Source: Fallopia convolvulus (Eukaryota; Streptophyta; Magnoliopsida; Caryophyllales; Polygonaceae). From it: a DNA stretch of 64,000 nucleotides. Position 1 is the first letter of the stretch; every line of letters begins with the position of its first letter. A program made the translations under genes and the position numbers. The notes under the pieces are model-generated. The model had not been told where the DNA came from, ran no database searches, and worked only from the letters and a program-made list of their open reading frames with translations. The DNA is taken from the NCBI GenBank assembly GCA_964016875.1, contig OZ024722.1:13274576-13338575 (forward strand). Reading direction: 5' to 3'. Below are positions 1 to 10,093 of this stretch, one piece after another.

Positions 1-125
1 ATAGAGCGGGTGAGCGAGCGGCAATAAACGGGGGCCGGGGGGTCGATGAGAAGATAATGTTGAAAACATATTACTTGAGCAAAATAGAAGGGTGACGACT
101 CACGAACCCTAGTGGAGCAGTGGAG
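1..125. repeat. Direct repeat, copy 1 (partner at 1107-1250)
   Basis: This stretch recurs almost unchanged at 1107-1250, from the shared start ATAGAGCGGGTGAGCGAG to the shared end AGTGGAGCAGTGGAG. The two copies flank the copia relic and the MITE between them, so they could be remnants of a terminal repeat, but the left copy meets the window edge and no TG/CA ends are visible. Family unknown. Confidence 0.6.
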
Positions 126-134
126 TTTAGAGAA

Positions 135-455
135 CTAGTTCCTTGGAGCATGTTGTAAGCCATACAAGGACTTGTGAAGCTTATATACTTTTTTAGTAGA
201 AAGAGGAAGATATCCTAAAGGCAAAAGCATGTAGACATCTTCATGCAAGTCGCCATGATGAAAGGTTTTATGTACATCCATTTGATGTAGTTCCCAACCC
301 CTAATAGCAACGATAGAAAGAAATACATGTACAATGCCCATATTTGCAATTTGCTTATTGCCTAGGACTACCAATCTAGCTTTGTAATGTTCAATTTCAC
401 CATTAGACTAAGACTTGATGTGATAAACCCACTTGCAACTAATAACCTTATCCCC
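135..455 (-). pseudogene. Ty1/copia reverse transcriptase fragment
   Basis: Read on the minus strand, the translation matches the start of a copia-type reverse transcriptase: a KWVYHIK-like block, YKARLVVLGNKQ, then RGWELHQMDVHKTFHHGDL and KLHKSLYGLQHAPR. These are the conserved blocks around the first catalytic aspartate (QMDV) and the loop before the YVDD motif. The YVDD motif, integrase and RNase H are absent, so this is a short relic of a plant copia polyprotein. The expected residues between GNKQ and the RTFL-like segment are partly lost. Nothing suggests it is expressed. Confidence 0.8.
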
Positions 456-504
456 AGTAAGAAGATAAAAAAAAGGGTCCATGTGTTATTACATTCAAAT
501 GCCT

Positions 505-930
505 TAGGGCTGTCCAACGGGTGGGTTGACCCGTAACCCGACTCGACCCACCCGTAATTTTACGGGTTACGGGTCAGATTTTTTTAGTTTACGGGTTACG
601 GGTCAGGTAACGGGTCGAGTTTTTTTTAGTTTACGGGTTACGGGTCAACCCGATGGGTTACGGGTTGACACGTAATATTAAAAAAATAAAGATAAAAATA
701 TATTTTTATAGTAAGTGAAAGGAAGAAATAAAAGTTTACGGGTTAAATGGGTCAATTTTACGGGTCGAAAAGGGTCAAATGGTCAAATTTGAACCGTTTG
801 ACCCTTTTTGACCCGTTTGACCCAGTCAAACGGGTCAACCCGTAACCTATTTTACGGGTTACGGATCGAGTCACGGGTCGTCTTTATTTTTTTTACGGGT
901 CGGATCGGGTCGACCCGTTGGACAGCCCTA
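505..930. mobile_element. hAT-like MITE with TAGGGCTGTCCAACGGGT ends
   Basis: The segment starts TAGGGCTGTCCAACGGGT and ends with its reverse complement. The 8 bases outside are AAATGCCT on the left and AAAAGCGT on the right (6 of 8 equal), compatible with a decayed 8-bp hAT target duplication. The interior is built of repeats of ACGGGTTACGGGTC and its complement, with no coding capacity. The end sequence resembles plant hAT-type MITEs; that assignment is from memory of the family, not a search. Confidence 0.65.
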
Positions 931-1106
931 AAAAGCGTCAAGTTTAGTTCTCATAGCCTGTTGCTACGTTGCATGTTGGACATCATTAGAAACTGAGTGG
1001 GAAATTGTCATGAGGTTACTGGTGCTAAGAAAGTTGAGTGGGATTATGAGAAATTATTATATGAGACATAAAAAGAGATTTGAGTAGAGAGTACTTAAAG
1101 CTGATG
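931..1106. other. Unassigned spacer
   Basis: I see no recognisable gene or element in this short stretch between the MITE and the second direct-repeat copy. Confidence 0.5.
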
Positions 1107-1302
1107 ATAGAGCGGGTGAGCGAGTGCCAATAAAAGGGGGGGGGGGGGGGGGGCGGGGGGGGGGCTGGCGATGAGAAGATAATGTTGAAAACATATTACT
1201 TGAGCAAAATAGAAGGGTGACGACTGACGAACCCTAGTGGAGCAGTGGAGCTCAGCAAGAGGCTTAACAGTCGAAGAACTCCCCCCCCCCCCCCCCCCCC
1301 CC
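1107..1302. repeat. Direct repeat copy 2 with poly-G and poly-C runs
   Basis: The second copy of the repeat at 1-125 spans 1107-1250. It is interrupted by a G-run (1136-1153, one C, then G to 1164), absent at this length from copy 1. A pure C-run follows at 1281-1302. Runs of this length are prone to replication slippage and to sequencing or assembly error, so their exact lengths should not be trusted. Confidence 0.6.
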
Positions 1303-1982
1303 GGTAATTTATTTCTCTAAATGAAGTTCACTCTTGAGCGGTTTTAATTTGAATTAATTTGGTTTTTGATGCTTTCATTTAAAAGTTTGTTGCGCAATCA
1401 ATTGATTCATTCCAAATTAAAAGATCGATGACAGTTTAGAGAAATGCATATCCAAAATAGTTAACATTCAATTTTCATTTAAGGGAATTTCTAATGTATG
1501 TCCATGAACACACAATAAAGATACTAATTTGGATAAATCTGATTATTGTTCGTTAATTTTAATTTTTTTAAAAGGGTTCATTAATTCAATTTAGAGAATA
1601 GTTTTGAAATAATTTTCAAAATAAGCATAATTATTGTGTGCCCATGGGCGCACATTAGCCAGACCGTTCATTTAAATCTAATAAGAAGCTGAAACGTATT
1701 TTGCTTCAGAATTTGATTTAGCTTTTGTCGAGTTTATTACTCTGCATGATGTTTTACATCCTAAAAATTACAATTTTTTAGAAAAATGTTTTATTTTTTA
1801 TTTAGTTTACAATGAAATTGTGAAAATTTATTTGCGAAGAAGTTGTAATTCCTTCAAATTACAGAGATTACACTTATCTTGTAAGGATAGGTAAGATTTA
1901 CTTTATGTATTTTTAAATGAAATTATTTTATTTATATCAACACAAAATTAAATAATTTTGAACCAAATTTGAGTTTGATTCA
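1303..1982. other. AT-rich intergenic stretch, nothing recognised
   Basis: Low-GC sequence without open frames of note and without terminal repeats that I can recognise. It ends where the left inverted repeat of the Pack-MULE-like element begins. Confidence 0.5.
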
Positions 1983-2259
1983 AGGGTTGATATTCTATCC
2001 CTTTTAGAAACGCGGTGACATTTTCGTAATTTCTTAGAAATTACAAAAGTGCATCGTTATAGTGAAAAAGTGCATTACTAACCCAAATATTTTCACTTTT
2101 TGGTATATCACCGACGTCCATTGCGGAAATTCTTGTAACACCCCTATTTTGCAACACTGGGTATTACCGCCAGTGACCTCGGACTTTACCGTCCAAAGTC
2201 ACCCAAGACTTTATAATGATATTAAAACTTATAGAAATGCGAAAATTGACATAAACATT

Positions 2260-2990
2260 GGCCGAAATACCAAATTAGTATTAAAAAGTGTCACATTTAG
2301 ACATTTGGGTATTTAAAAAAATCTTTTTGACATTTGGGTATTAAAAAAACAAAAATTGGACGTTTGGATATTAATAAAATAAAGATTGGACGTTTGGGTA
2401 TTAAAAAAACATAAATCAGTTATTTAAGTATTTTTTGATTGAAAAATAGATTTTCTTGCAAAAAAACTCATTTTTTTTATAATAATTTTATTTTCCTTTC
2501 CATGTAATAAATAATACTCATTTTGTTTAAAATTTCAAATTAAAATTTTTCAAATGAAGTCATCCATATTTTGTTATTAAAAATTCAAAATTCTCAAATA
2601 AAGACATAATCACATTTGTTCGTAAATAAAAATAATAAATAAAAATTCTCAATGAAATACAATTTTTAAATGTTTATGTCAAAGCGAAGCCCGATCAATT
2701 TGTTATCATTAAATATGTGTCCGCAATATCTCAAAAAGTAACAACATCAAAGACGTTATTTGAAGTAAATAAGCAGTACATATAGTGTGCCGGGATAATC
2801 AAATTATGCTTTAAAGAAAATTAAACTTCTATTGGCATGAAAAAAAATATTTTTAAACCTCTATCTTTGATTTTCTAATACCAATATGTCCAAATTTTTG
2901 TTTATTAATACCCATTTGTCCAAACAGTTTTTATCAATATCTAAATGTCTAAATGTGGTATTTTTTAATACCAATTTGGCATTTCGGCCC
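2260..2990. mobile_element. MULE-type MITE inside LTR-1, 9-bp target duplication
   Basis: It starts GGCCGAAATACCAAATTAG and ends with the imperfect reverse complement ...CCAATTTGGCATTTCGGCCC. It is flanked by identical 9-bp copies of ATAAACATT (2251-2259 and 2991-2999). The subterminal parts hold tandem variants of GGACGTTTGGGTATTAAAA (about 2290-2420) and their complement (about 2870-2960). The 9-bp duplication and long inverted repeats indicate a Mutator-like non-autonomous element of 731 bp. No coding capacity. Confidence 0.8.
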
Positions 2991-5900
2991 ATAAACATTA
3001 CATAAATAACACGAATGAGACTTAAAGGTAATGAAGGGTGAAATTGACTAAAAACGGAATTTTATTTATTGATGAGAACTGTCGTTCATTACATTGGGAG
3101 TCGTTTTACAAATGATGTAGCAGCGAAAAATGAAACCCATATAAAAAGGGTTGAAATGACGTGTTGAATTTACAAGTATATTTACCCCAGACAATTCATG
3201 TGATGATGATTTGCTTGGCTTAAAATAGAAGAGTTGGTGCACTAACTTCGGAATGCCTTAATTTGCTCTTATGAAAATTCCTTCCTTCCTTCAACGTCGT
3301 CTTGCCTTGACCTTCTATCCTTGCATAACCCTTCTCGAACCTTCTAGACTCTGTCTTCAACGCTTTAGTGTGACTTCCTACAGTCTGGCATTTGTCGCGA
3401 AGGGCGAGAAATACCAGGCAAAAATGCGGAAAAGTGGAATTAGTCTAAGGAGACTAAGCAAGTGAGAATGGAAATTCTCAAGGGTATTTCGGTAATTTAT
3501 AAAATTCGAGAGAGATATTATCGGGATGTGTTTTAAGGTATAGCTCTTTATGTGGGGCTTATCGGGACGAAGAAGAGTGTATCTCGAGAGGAGATAACTC
3601 GTTAATCGAGAGAGAACTACAAGATTGTAGACTTCTTTAGAGTAGAAAGTATGTTGGGAACGTTATTAATTCATACAAGTTTTGAAAACCGCTCGCACGC
3701 TTGTGGACCGAGAGCCGGATCGATCATTTGAGACCGACCCGGTTTTGATTTCTTTTAAATGTGCTTCGGCACTTATCTTATATAGTGATGAAAACTTTCA
3801 ATTACATTAATGATTTTTAAAAGAGTGTGGGGGACATGCATGGGCCTGGACCACTAAAGGGAACCTAGTTCCGACACTTAGCTACGGTGCCACTCATCCC
3901 TCCGCTGCGTAGGAGCGGACATAGATCATGATCTTGAAAGTCGTACTTTAAGCACGGAGGCATACGACTTAGTAAGTTATATAAAGGTGTCGGGTTAGTC
4001 CAACACCCCTCACTAATTCATCAAAACCGATCTCTAAACGAGATCGTAAACAAGCAAGGTCACAAACAAGACTAGCATAATAGTCCTATAAAATATTAAA
4101 TAACGGAATAACGATAATAGTGGGGTCGTTATTTCTAGCAATCGATATTCCTAGGTTCGTTTTATTATTAGCAAACAAGTTGTTCCCAACATCGAGAAAT
4201 TTCACAAAACGAATTATTAAGGCTACAAGGAGAAATTCCACTTGCCTTAGCTTGTACGATTGTGTACTAACGATTGAACGGAAAACGTTGTCCTCGAACG
4301 GAACGGAGGCTGGACCTATCGATACGAGAGATACGAACTAACTTTATTAAGAATTTCTTTAATTCTTCTAAAGTTCTAAATATCTGTTATATTCTTTTTA
4401 TAAGAGATTGAATTTACTAAATTATTATAATAATAATTTAGGTGGAGATGAATAAAATAATAATATTTTTTATTGTTATTTTATATTTGTAATATCTTTT
4501 TATTCTTTATAAACTCCTTATTTTAATTTAATTATTATAAGCTTTTGAAGATCAAGGTTTAGCATTATTAAAATTATTAAATACTCATTGACTTGAAGTT
4601 AATATTCCTTTTCAATTAATTTATTATACAAGTATATAAGTTGCTAACATAAAATCCATTAAAATATACTTGATATATTTCTTTTCAAAATAATAATTAT
4701 TCAAATCATTATCATGATATAAAAAAGTCCATTATACCTTTATTATTATTTCTTTTACCTTTCTTTATAAAGATATCTTTTATTTCATAAAAATATCTTT
4801 TAAGACTACTTTATCTTATATGCAAATTTCCAAAGATCATAATAACTCCTATTATCTAATTTAAATGGTTCCTCATGTCTAGAATATTATTTTTATCAAA
4901 AATAGGATCATGAAACTATTTATTTATATCTATAATTATTAATAATATCTTTAACATATCTTTTCTAACAACTTAGACCTTTATATTTATATATAATAAC
5001 TTCCAAATAGGGTAATCATATTATTTATAGTGTACTTCTCATTTATATGAATCTCATAATTTAATCCCATGATTTTATTATAATGTATTTCTCTATATAA
5101 AGGTACATGCAAATTATTTAATATATCTTTTTAGTCTTCAACTTAATCATATAAAATTATCTGATGATAAGAATATCTCATCTATACTTTTTCCAAGTTT
5201 ATAATAAGATTAAAATACATGCAAGGCTATTTTCTTTTTTAATAGAATCTTATTTTAATAAATCTCCTTATCTTACATTATTTCTTTTGTAATAAAGGGA
5301 AATATGCCTAAGTTAATACTTTTCCAATATTTTAAACCAAATATGCTTAAAATATCATTCTTATGAATATTAAAATTATAGGAATTCACATATACTTATT
5401 AAAATTATATTACTCCTAGATGGGCATGCAAATTAATTTAATTACATAATTTTCCTTTTTTAAAAGCTCATTTGTAACATTTAGTGAATTTATTTAAATA
5501 AATATTACATATGTAAAATTATTTTATAAAGTCATAGAAAATTTAAATATGAGTCGGGAAATTATACCGAGCGAAAACGAGAGCGGGAAGGGACACGGAT
5601 TTCGAGGTGGGTAGAATTTTTGGGCTAAACTCCTTCTATTTTTCCTTCATAGAATTTTTTATGGGCTTAAAAAGAATATTGGGCCTATTCTTTTAATTTT
5701 TGCTACAACCCATGAACAAGAAGAGGCCCATTCCACTAGTCTTCTTCTACCTCTTTCACGTTAAATGAAGAGCAGCAACAACAACATCACGCACGAGGTG
5801 GACGAGGCACGCAGGTCGCAGATGATGGACCTCCCTAGGCGGCTCCGGTGGTGGACGACGGTGGGCGCGGCGAATGGCCGGCAGGAGGAGGGCGACCCGG

Positions 5901-6075
5901 TGGTGGTGTCCCGGTGAAGCAAGGAGGCCAAAACTAGGGTTTGGGGATTTTTTTTTGGAAAAAATTTAACAATTAAAAGGACTTGTTTTTGGATGAAAAA
6001 TTGATTGAAAGAGAGCAATAATGCTTAGAGGAAGAGAGGAGAAATAATTTGTGAGTAGAACAATGAATTCCAGCC

Positions 6076-6086
6076 CCTTTAAATAG
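6076..6086 (-). promoter_or_regulatory. TATA-like box of LTR-1 (minus strand)
   Basis: On the minus strand the sequence reads CTATTTAAAGG and is followed by a pyrimidine-rich leader containing CAAACCCTAGTTTTGG. LTR-2 has the equivalent TCTATTTAAAGGC at 49271-49282, also before a pyrimidine-rich leader. Conservation at the same place in two copies supports a promoter on the minus strand. Confidence 0.5.
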
Positions 6087-6363
6087 GAGAAATTGGGGCT
6101 TCCATGGATCCTCCACTCCGTGAATGGACCATTGATGGAGAAGAAGCTCTAAGGAGATTGGTTGGATGTGTGCTAGTTGATGGGTAACATAAGATGATGG
6201 CCTCTTTGGAGAGAAAGGCAAGCAACCATGGCAATTTGGAGAAGAAACTCACATGCATTTGTTGAACGTCAATTCAATAAGAAGTCTGATGTGCAATTTG
6301 GGGAAGGAGGAAAAAGAATAGTTTAAAATTAAAAGAGTTGTAATTTGGGTAGATGAGTTACAA

Positions 6364-6436
6364 TGGTCTAGCGGTTTGAGTGTGTGATTATAGGAATATG
6401 CAATAGGTCTTGGGTTCGAGTCCCACCTCTTGCATT
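6364..6436 (+). repeat. tRNA-like / SINE-like remnant within LTR-1
   Basis: GGTTCGAGTCCC at the 3' side is a perfect pol III B-box with a T-arm-like context (TGGG-TTCGAGT-CCCA). ATGGTCTAGCGGTTTGAG some 45 bases upstream resembles an A-box and D-arm. No 7-bp acceptor stem can be paired and the anticodon arm is poor, so this is not a functional tRNA. It is probably a tRNA-derived SINE head or a captured tRNA-like module. Confidence 0.4.
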
Positions 6437-6819
6437 TTTTATTTTGGCCCTTTCCTCTTATTTTTATTTGTATTATAAATTTAATTTAATTAAATTAAAT
6501 TTCAAATTTTTATTTAATCTCAACTAATTATATTTTATTTTTCATTTTGTTAATACTTTGTAAACTTTTTATAATTTATTAAGAAAATTATAAAAATATT
6601 TAAACTCTCTTTTTAAGAGAAAAGTATTTAAATGGATACCCGACTTGCTTAATATATTTAATTAAATTCTTAATTTTCATTGTAGTAAATTTTCATAACC
6701 TTTTATAATATAATAAGAGATTATAAAAAATTATTAAAATCTCTTCTTTAGAGGAAAAAAAATTATTGGGATAATTACTCATCTTATTTTATTTAGAATT
6801 TAGCGGACATTACACTTCT

Positions 6820-7338
6820 ATCGACGGCTCTGACTCTGACGGCCGGAAATGGATCACCGACGTCGGCTCCAAGTTCGCCTTGTCCTCCTCCAAATCCCCC
6901 ATTGCCACCGCCTCTAGCCAAGCCACCGATGTCATACAAGTACCGTACATTTTAGCTCGGATCTTACAATCGGAGTTAGCCTACTCCTTCCGCGTCGTCC
7001 CCGACCGCAAATTTGTTTGTCTCTACTTCTATCCAAGTTCCTATGATCAATTCAACACCTCCGATTCCATCTTCAGCAATTTCAGTGCTTACTAGATGGC
7101 GCAAGCTATCAATTTTGATTATTTGATCAAGGAGTACTCAATCTATGTCGAAACTGAAACCCTAAATCTCACCTTTACTCCGTCATCTAACTACTCCAAC
7201 ACTTTCGCCTTTGTCAATGGGATTGAACTGAGCTTGATGCCTTCTGTGTATGACGATATAGTGTGAGCATTGTGGGACAATCGAACACGTTTACCATTGA
7301 TAATAGCACTGCACTTGAGAATGTGTACATGCTGAACG
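6820..7338 (+). pseudogene. Malectin-like receptor kinase (FERONIA/CrRLK1L-type) ectodomain fragment
   Basis: In CrRLK1L receptor kinases the extracellular malectin-like domains bind peptide and cell-wall ligands. Here only the first part is present. Frame 1 reads DGSDSDGRKWITDVGSKFA, then VPYILARILQSELAYSFRV, RKFVCLYFYPSSYDQFN, FSNFSAY, INFDYLIKEYSIYVETETL and FAFVNGIEL, followed after a frameshift by VGQSNTFTIDNSTALENVY. These are the conserved blocks of the malectin-A half. The seven codons before the LTR (2113-2133, reading DVHCGNS) continue the frame. Defects: TAG at 7093, TGA at 7264, one frameshift; the second malectin half, transmembrane segment and kinase are missing. It lies between the inverted repeats of a Pack-MULE-like element and is a captured fragment, not a host gene. 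Confidence 0.75.
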
Positions 7339-7339
7339 A

Positions 7340-7590
7340 AAAATATTTGGATTAGTAATGCACTTTTTGGTAATTCGTAATGCACTTTTTCACGATAACG
7401 GTGCACTTTTACAATGAACCAAACATGGAGCGCGTGCTTGCTGGCCTCATTTTTGTTTGCACTTTTTTCGTTTCGTAATCTACTTTTTGGACTTCGCAAT
7501 ACACTTTTTCACGATGGCGCTGCACTTTTATAATTTTCGAAAAATTACAAAAATACCACTGTATCCCTAAAAGAGATAGAATGTTAGCCT
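7340..7590. repeat. Right terminal inverted repeat, internally duplicated
   Basis: Two tandem variants of the block containing CACTTTTTCACGAT and TGCACTTTT occur here (about 7360-7412 and 7480-7537). Each matches the reverse complement of the left arm at 1983-2094. The proximal copy carries an extra ~22-bp duplication of the GTGCATTAC block. Confidence 0.65.
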
Positions 7591-7700
7591 TTAATTCGCC
7601 TTGATCAAAGAACTCTAAACACTCCTTATTTTATATGATAAGGAGTTATTTATTTGAATCTTACTCTATAATTTCATACTTCACATGATATTTTTATTTA

Positions 7701-8079
7701 CGGTTTTTCTATCCTATGCCCTAAAGGCATAGGTTAAGAGTACTAATTTAAGGAACTAAAACCCTAATAGGAAACTAATAAACCCTATTGAAAGAATAAT
7801 TAGATCTAGGATTTTTCTAACCTATGCCCCAAGGGCATAGGTTAAGGGACTAAAAATGATAATATATTTGGAATTTATATTTATTTAGATTTAATTATTC
7901 TTTCAATAGGGTTTATTAGTTTCCTATTAGGGTTTTAGTTCCTTAAATTAGTACTCTTAACCTATGCCCTAAGGGCATAGGATAGAAAAACCGTTAAATC
8001 TAAATAAATACAAATTCCAAATATATTACCATTTTTAGTCCCTTAACCTATGCCCCAAGGGCATAGATTAGAAAAATCG
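7701..8079. repeat. Nested fold-back repeat, arrangement A-B-A'-B'
   Basis: Block A (7701-7803) is the reverse complement of A' (about 7891-7993), and block B (7808-7892) is the reverse complement of B' (about 7994-8079). Each block also holds its own short palindrome of the form CTATGCCC(T/C)AAGGGCATAG, at about 7715, 7830, 7963 and 8050. No coding capacity. It could be one fold-back MITE inserted into another copy of itself; no target duplication was identified. Confidence 0.65.
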
Positions 8080-8524
8080 TTTTATTTATAGGAAGTAACA
8101 AATTTTGTGAGATTTAAATTTCTTTGTTAAATCAAAAGAGGACAATTAAGACTTATTGCGTGCTGATGTTCCTCCTCCGTTAGAAGAAGCTTCCTAAACT
8201 CAATAATAAGTTCTGCCCTTTCTCGATTAAAAAACCCTTGACTTTTGTATTTATTTTGCTCTTCCGGAAACTCCTGATTGGCACGTGTAATTTGCTTGTT
8301 CTAGAGCTTCCTATCTTTTTCAAGCTACCTAATCCAAGTGTTTGTTGAACAACTTTCTTTAAAAACACTACTTTTTAATGGAAAATTGTGTTCTATATAA
8401 TATTTTATGAAGTAACTTTTTAATTTTATTTTGTAGAAGCACACATCACGTGAAAACGGGTGCTCTGATCTTATACGAACTTGAGAACATGCATAGCATA
8501 TGTGAGATTGAATCAAATAAAAAT
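8080..8524. other. Unassigned AT-rich spacer
   Basis: Short minus-strand open frames exist around 8180-8510 but match no family I recognise and have no start context or domain. I see no gene here. Confidence 0.4.
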
Positions 8525-9338
8525 GAGGCTTATCATAAAAACTAAGAACAAATCTGAATTATCTGATTAAAACACTAGAAATAAATCTAGGCTATCCGAT
8601 TAAAAAAATAATAAAAAGATAATAAAAAATAATTTTTTTATTTTTTATTATTTTCTTACTTTATTTTTTTAAGTCTTTTTACGTATGTAAAATGATGTAA
8701 ATCGAGTATGAACATAAGACCATAAAACGCGAACATGTAATATTAATATGTGAACGTATCTATATTATATGTGAACGTATACTAAATTTTCTGAAGTTAA
8801 AATGTGGTTATATGTGAACAGCCCTTGTAAAAATGTGAACATGTGTATAAAATATGTGAACAGAACGTAAAATGTCAACCGTCGTGTTTTTGGCAAAAAT
8901 AAGCGAAAAAATTAAAAATTAAAAATTAAAAAATTATTTTTTTTTTAATTTTTAAATTTTTTTTTTCTCAATTTTTTTAAGTCGTTTAACGCCTGTATTA
9001 TGATTTAATCGAACATGACCATAAAACAAGAACAAACAATAATAATATATGAACACACTTGTAATATATGTGAACGTATTATAAAATCTCTTAACCGAAA
9101 AATGTGATAATATGTGAACATGTCTTATAATAGTGTGAACATATGCATAAAATACGTGAACGTAACGTAAAAAATCAAATTTCGTGTTTTTGGCAAAAAC
9201 AAGCGAAACTAAGAAAATTAAAAAAAAATTATTTTTTTTTGTCAAAATTACCATTTTGCCCCTATCTTTTCTAATCTTAGCTATCCATTTCTCAAATCTA
9301 AGGGTCCTCATTTGTTCTTAGTTTTCATGATAAGTCCC
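8525..9338. mobile_element. Inverted-repeat element with an internal ~300-bp tandem duplication
   Basis: The left end GAGGCTTATCATAAAAACTA is the inverse of the right end (9309-9338), sharing CTTATCAT(A/G)AAAACTAAGAACAAAT. The interior holds two diverged copies of a ~300-bp unit (about 8640-8930 and 8940-9230), each with several TATGTGAAC(A/G)T words and ending in CGTGTTTTTGGCAAAAA(T/C)AAGCGAAA. The only long frame (minus strand 8952-9311) is low-complexity. A non-autonomous DNA transposon is the simplest reading; superfamily unknown. Confidence 0.6.
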
Positions 9339-9777
9339 ATTTCCATGTGAATCAACCTCTAGCATACATAATATAAACTATATGTACACATTAGTAAAAA
9401 ATTGATATGATTGTATTACATCAAAATATATTATGTAAACGTAATTTTTTTTCATCATGTGTGCAATTATTTTATGATATATGTACATCGCTTTTATTAA
9501 AAATGTGTAATCTATTTTTTAATATATGTACATGTATTTTGTATAACATATAATATTTTATTTTGAAAATATGTGTTTATTTATCTAGTATAATATTTTC
9601 TCAATATGTGCATTTTTTCAGTACTGTTATTATGAACTCTAATTCTCTAACATATTATTGCTCCAACAAGTAACACAATTTTAATAAATTATTCACATAT
9701 ATATATATATATCTATTACTTGTATGATTATATCACATATATGATTGTAGAAGAACAATTGAATATTATATATTAGA
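9339..9777. other. AT-rich spacer with (AT)n run
   Basis: Contains ATGTGTAC-type words and an (AT)n microsatellite near 9700. No gene or element ends recognised. Confidence 0.5.
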
Positions 9778-10093
9778 TGTAACTTGTAAAAGGTGAATTA
9801 TTCTTTCCACTAAAAAAACAAGGTGAATTATTCACCTTCTTCACCTCCTTATTTTCATGCATGAATTATGGAGATTCACCTAAGTTTTACCCCACTCTTA
9901 GCCTATAAATAGAGTCATCCTCCATTGTAAAACTTGCACCAAAGAAGAGTAAGAAATACAATCTCTAAAGTTCTTACTCTCCATCCCTCTCTTCTAATGA
10001 TCTAAAGTTCATTCTAAAAGTTTTTTTAATTGTTCTTTCCATAAGGTTCAAGTGATTTTGCTTAAAACTCTTTTTATAACATGTTATCAACAA
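9778..10093 (+). mobile_element. Copia-like LTR relic (Ale/Retrofit-like end)
   Basis: A TATA box (CCTATAAATAG, 9902-9912) is followed by a leader, and the block ends TTTATAACATGTTATCA, followed by a leader reading ATCACCAAGGTACAAACTTTATCTC. I associate the end TATAACACGTTATCA and that leader with small plant copia elements. No coding domain follows; the left boundary is approximate and no target duplication was found. Confidence 0.4.
9902..9912 (+). promoter_or_regulatory. TATA box of copia-like LTR relic
   Basis: CCTATAAATAG lies about 190 bases before the presumed LTR end, a usual position for a copia promoter. Confidence 0.4.

Larger units (their letters stand above)
2134..6814 (-). mobile_element. 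Solo LTR (LTR-1), about 3.94 kb plus a nested MITE; probably Del/Tekay-like
   Basis: The plus strand reads TGTAACACCCC at 2134 and ends CATTACA at 6814. Flanks are ATTCT (2129-2133) and CTTCT (6815-6819), a 5-bp duplication with one change. Removing the LTR and one flank restores a continuous reading frame in the captured receptor-kinase fragment, which proves insertion. Minus orientation is inferred: in that direction it starts TGTAAT, has a TATA-like CTATTTAAAGG and a pyrimidine-rich leader, and ends GGGGTGTTACA, an end I associate with plant Tekay/Del chromoviruses. Net length (about 3.94 kb without the MITE) agrees with LTR-2 at 26333-49966 after removal of its insertions. No internal domain is present. 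Confidence 0.75.
1983..7590. mobile_element. Pack-MULE-like inverted-repeat element carrying a receptor-kinase gene fragment
   Basis: The left arm (about 1983-2094) matches the reverse complement of two right-arm blocks (about 7340-7410 and 7480-7590). Shared strings include ATTCTATC(C/T)CTTTTAG, AAAAGTGCA(T/C)CGTTAT, GTGAAAAAGTGCATTAC and CCAAATATTTT. The right arm is partly duplicated in tandem. Between the arms lies only a malectin-like receptor-kinase fragment plus a later 4.7-kb LTR insertion; without it the element is about 0.9 kb. Long inverted repeats around a captured gene fragment are the signature of Pack-MULEs. I could not define the outer ends or a 9-bp target duplication, so the superfamily is inferred. 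Confidence 0.6.

Noticed and set aside
1136..1302. G-quadruplex or regulatory meaning of the poly-G and poly-C runs
   Set aside because: Pure homopolymers of this length are likely artefactual in length and lie in repeat copies.
5761..6221. Host-like genes on the minus strand inside LTR-1
   Set aside because: They lie in the presumed LTR leader, have no domain, and the equivalent part of LTR-2 does not keep the same frames.
6364..6436. Functional tRNA gene
   Set aside because: No acceptor stem pairs with the 3' strand and the anticodon arm is poor; only the B-box/T-arm is convincing.
8952..9311. 119-codon minus-strand protein
   Set aside because: Low-complexity translation of the TGTGAAC-repeat unit; the duplicate unit has no matching frame.
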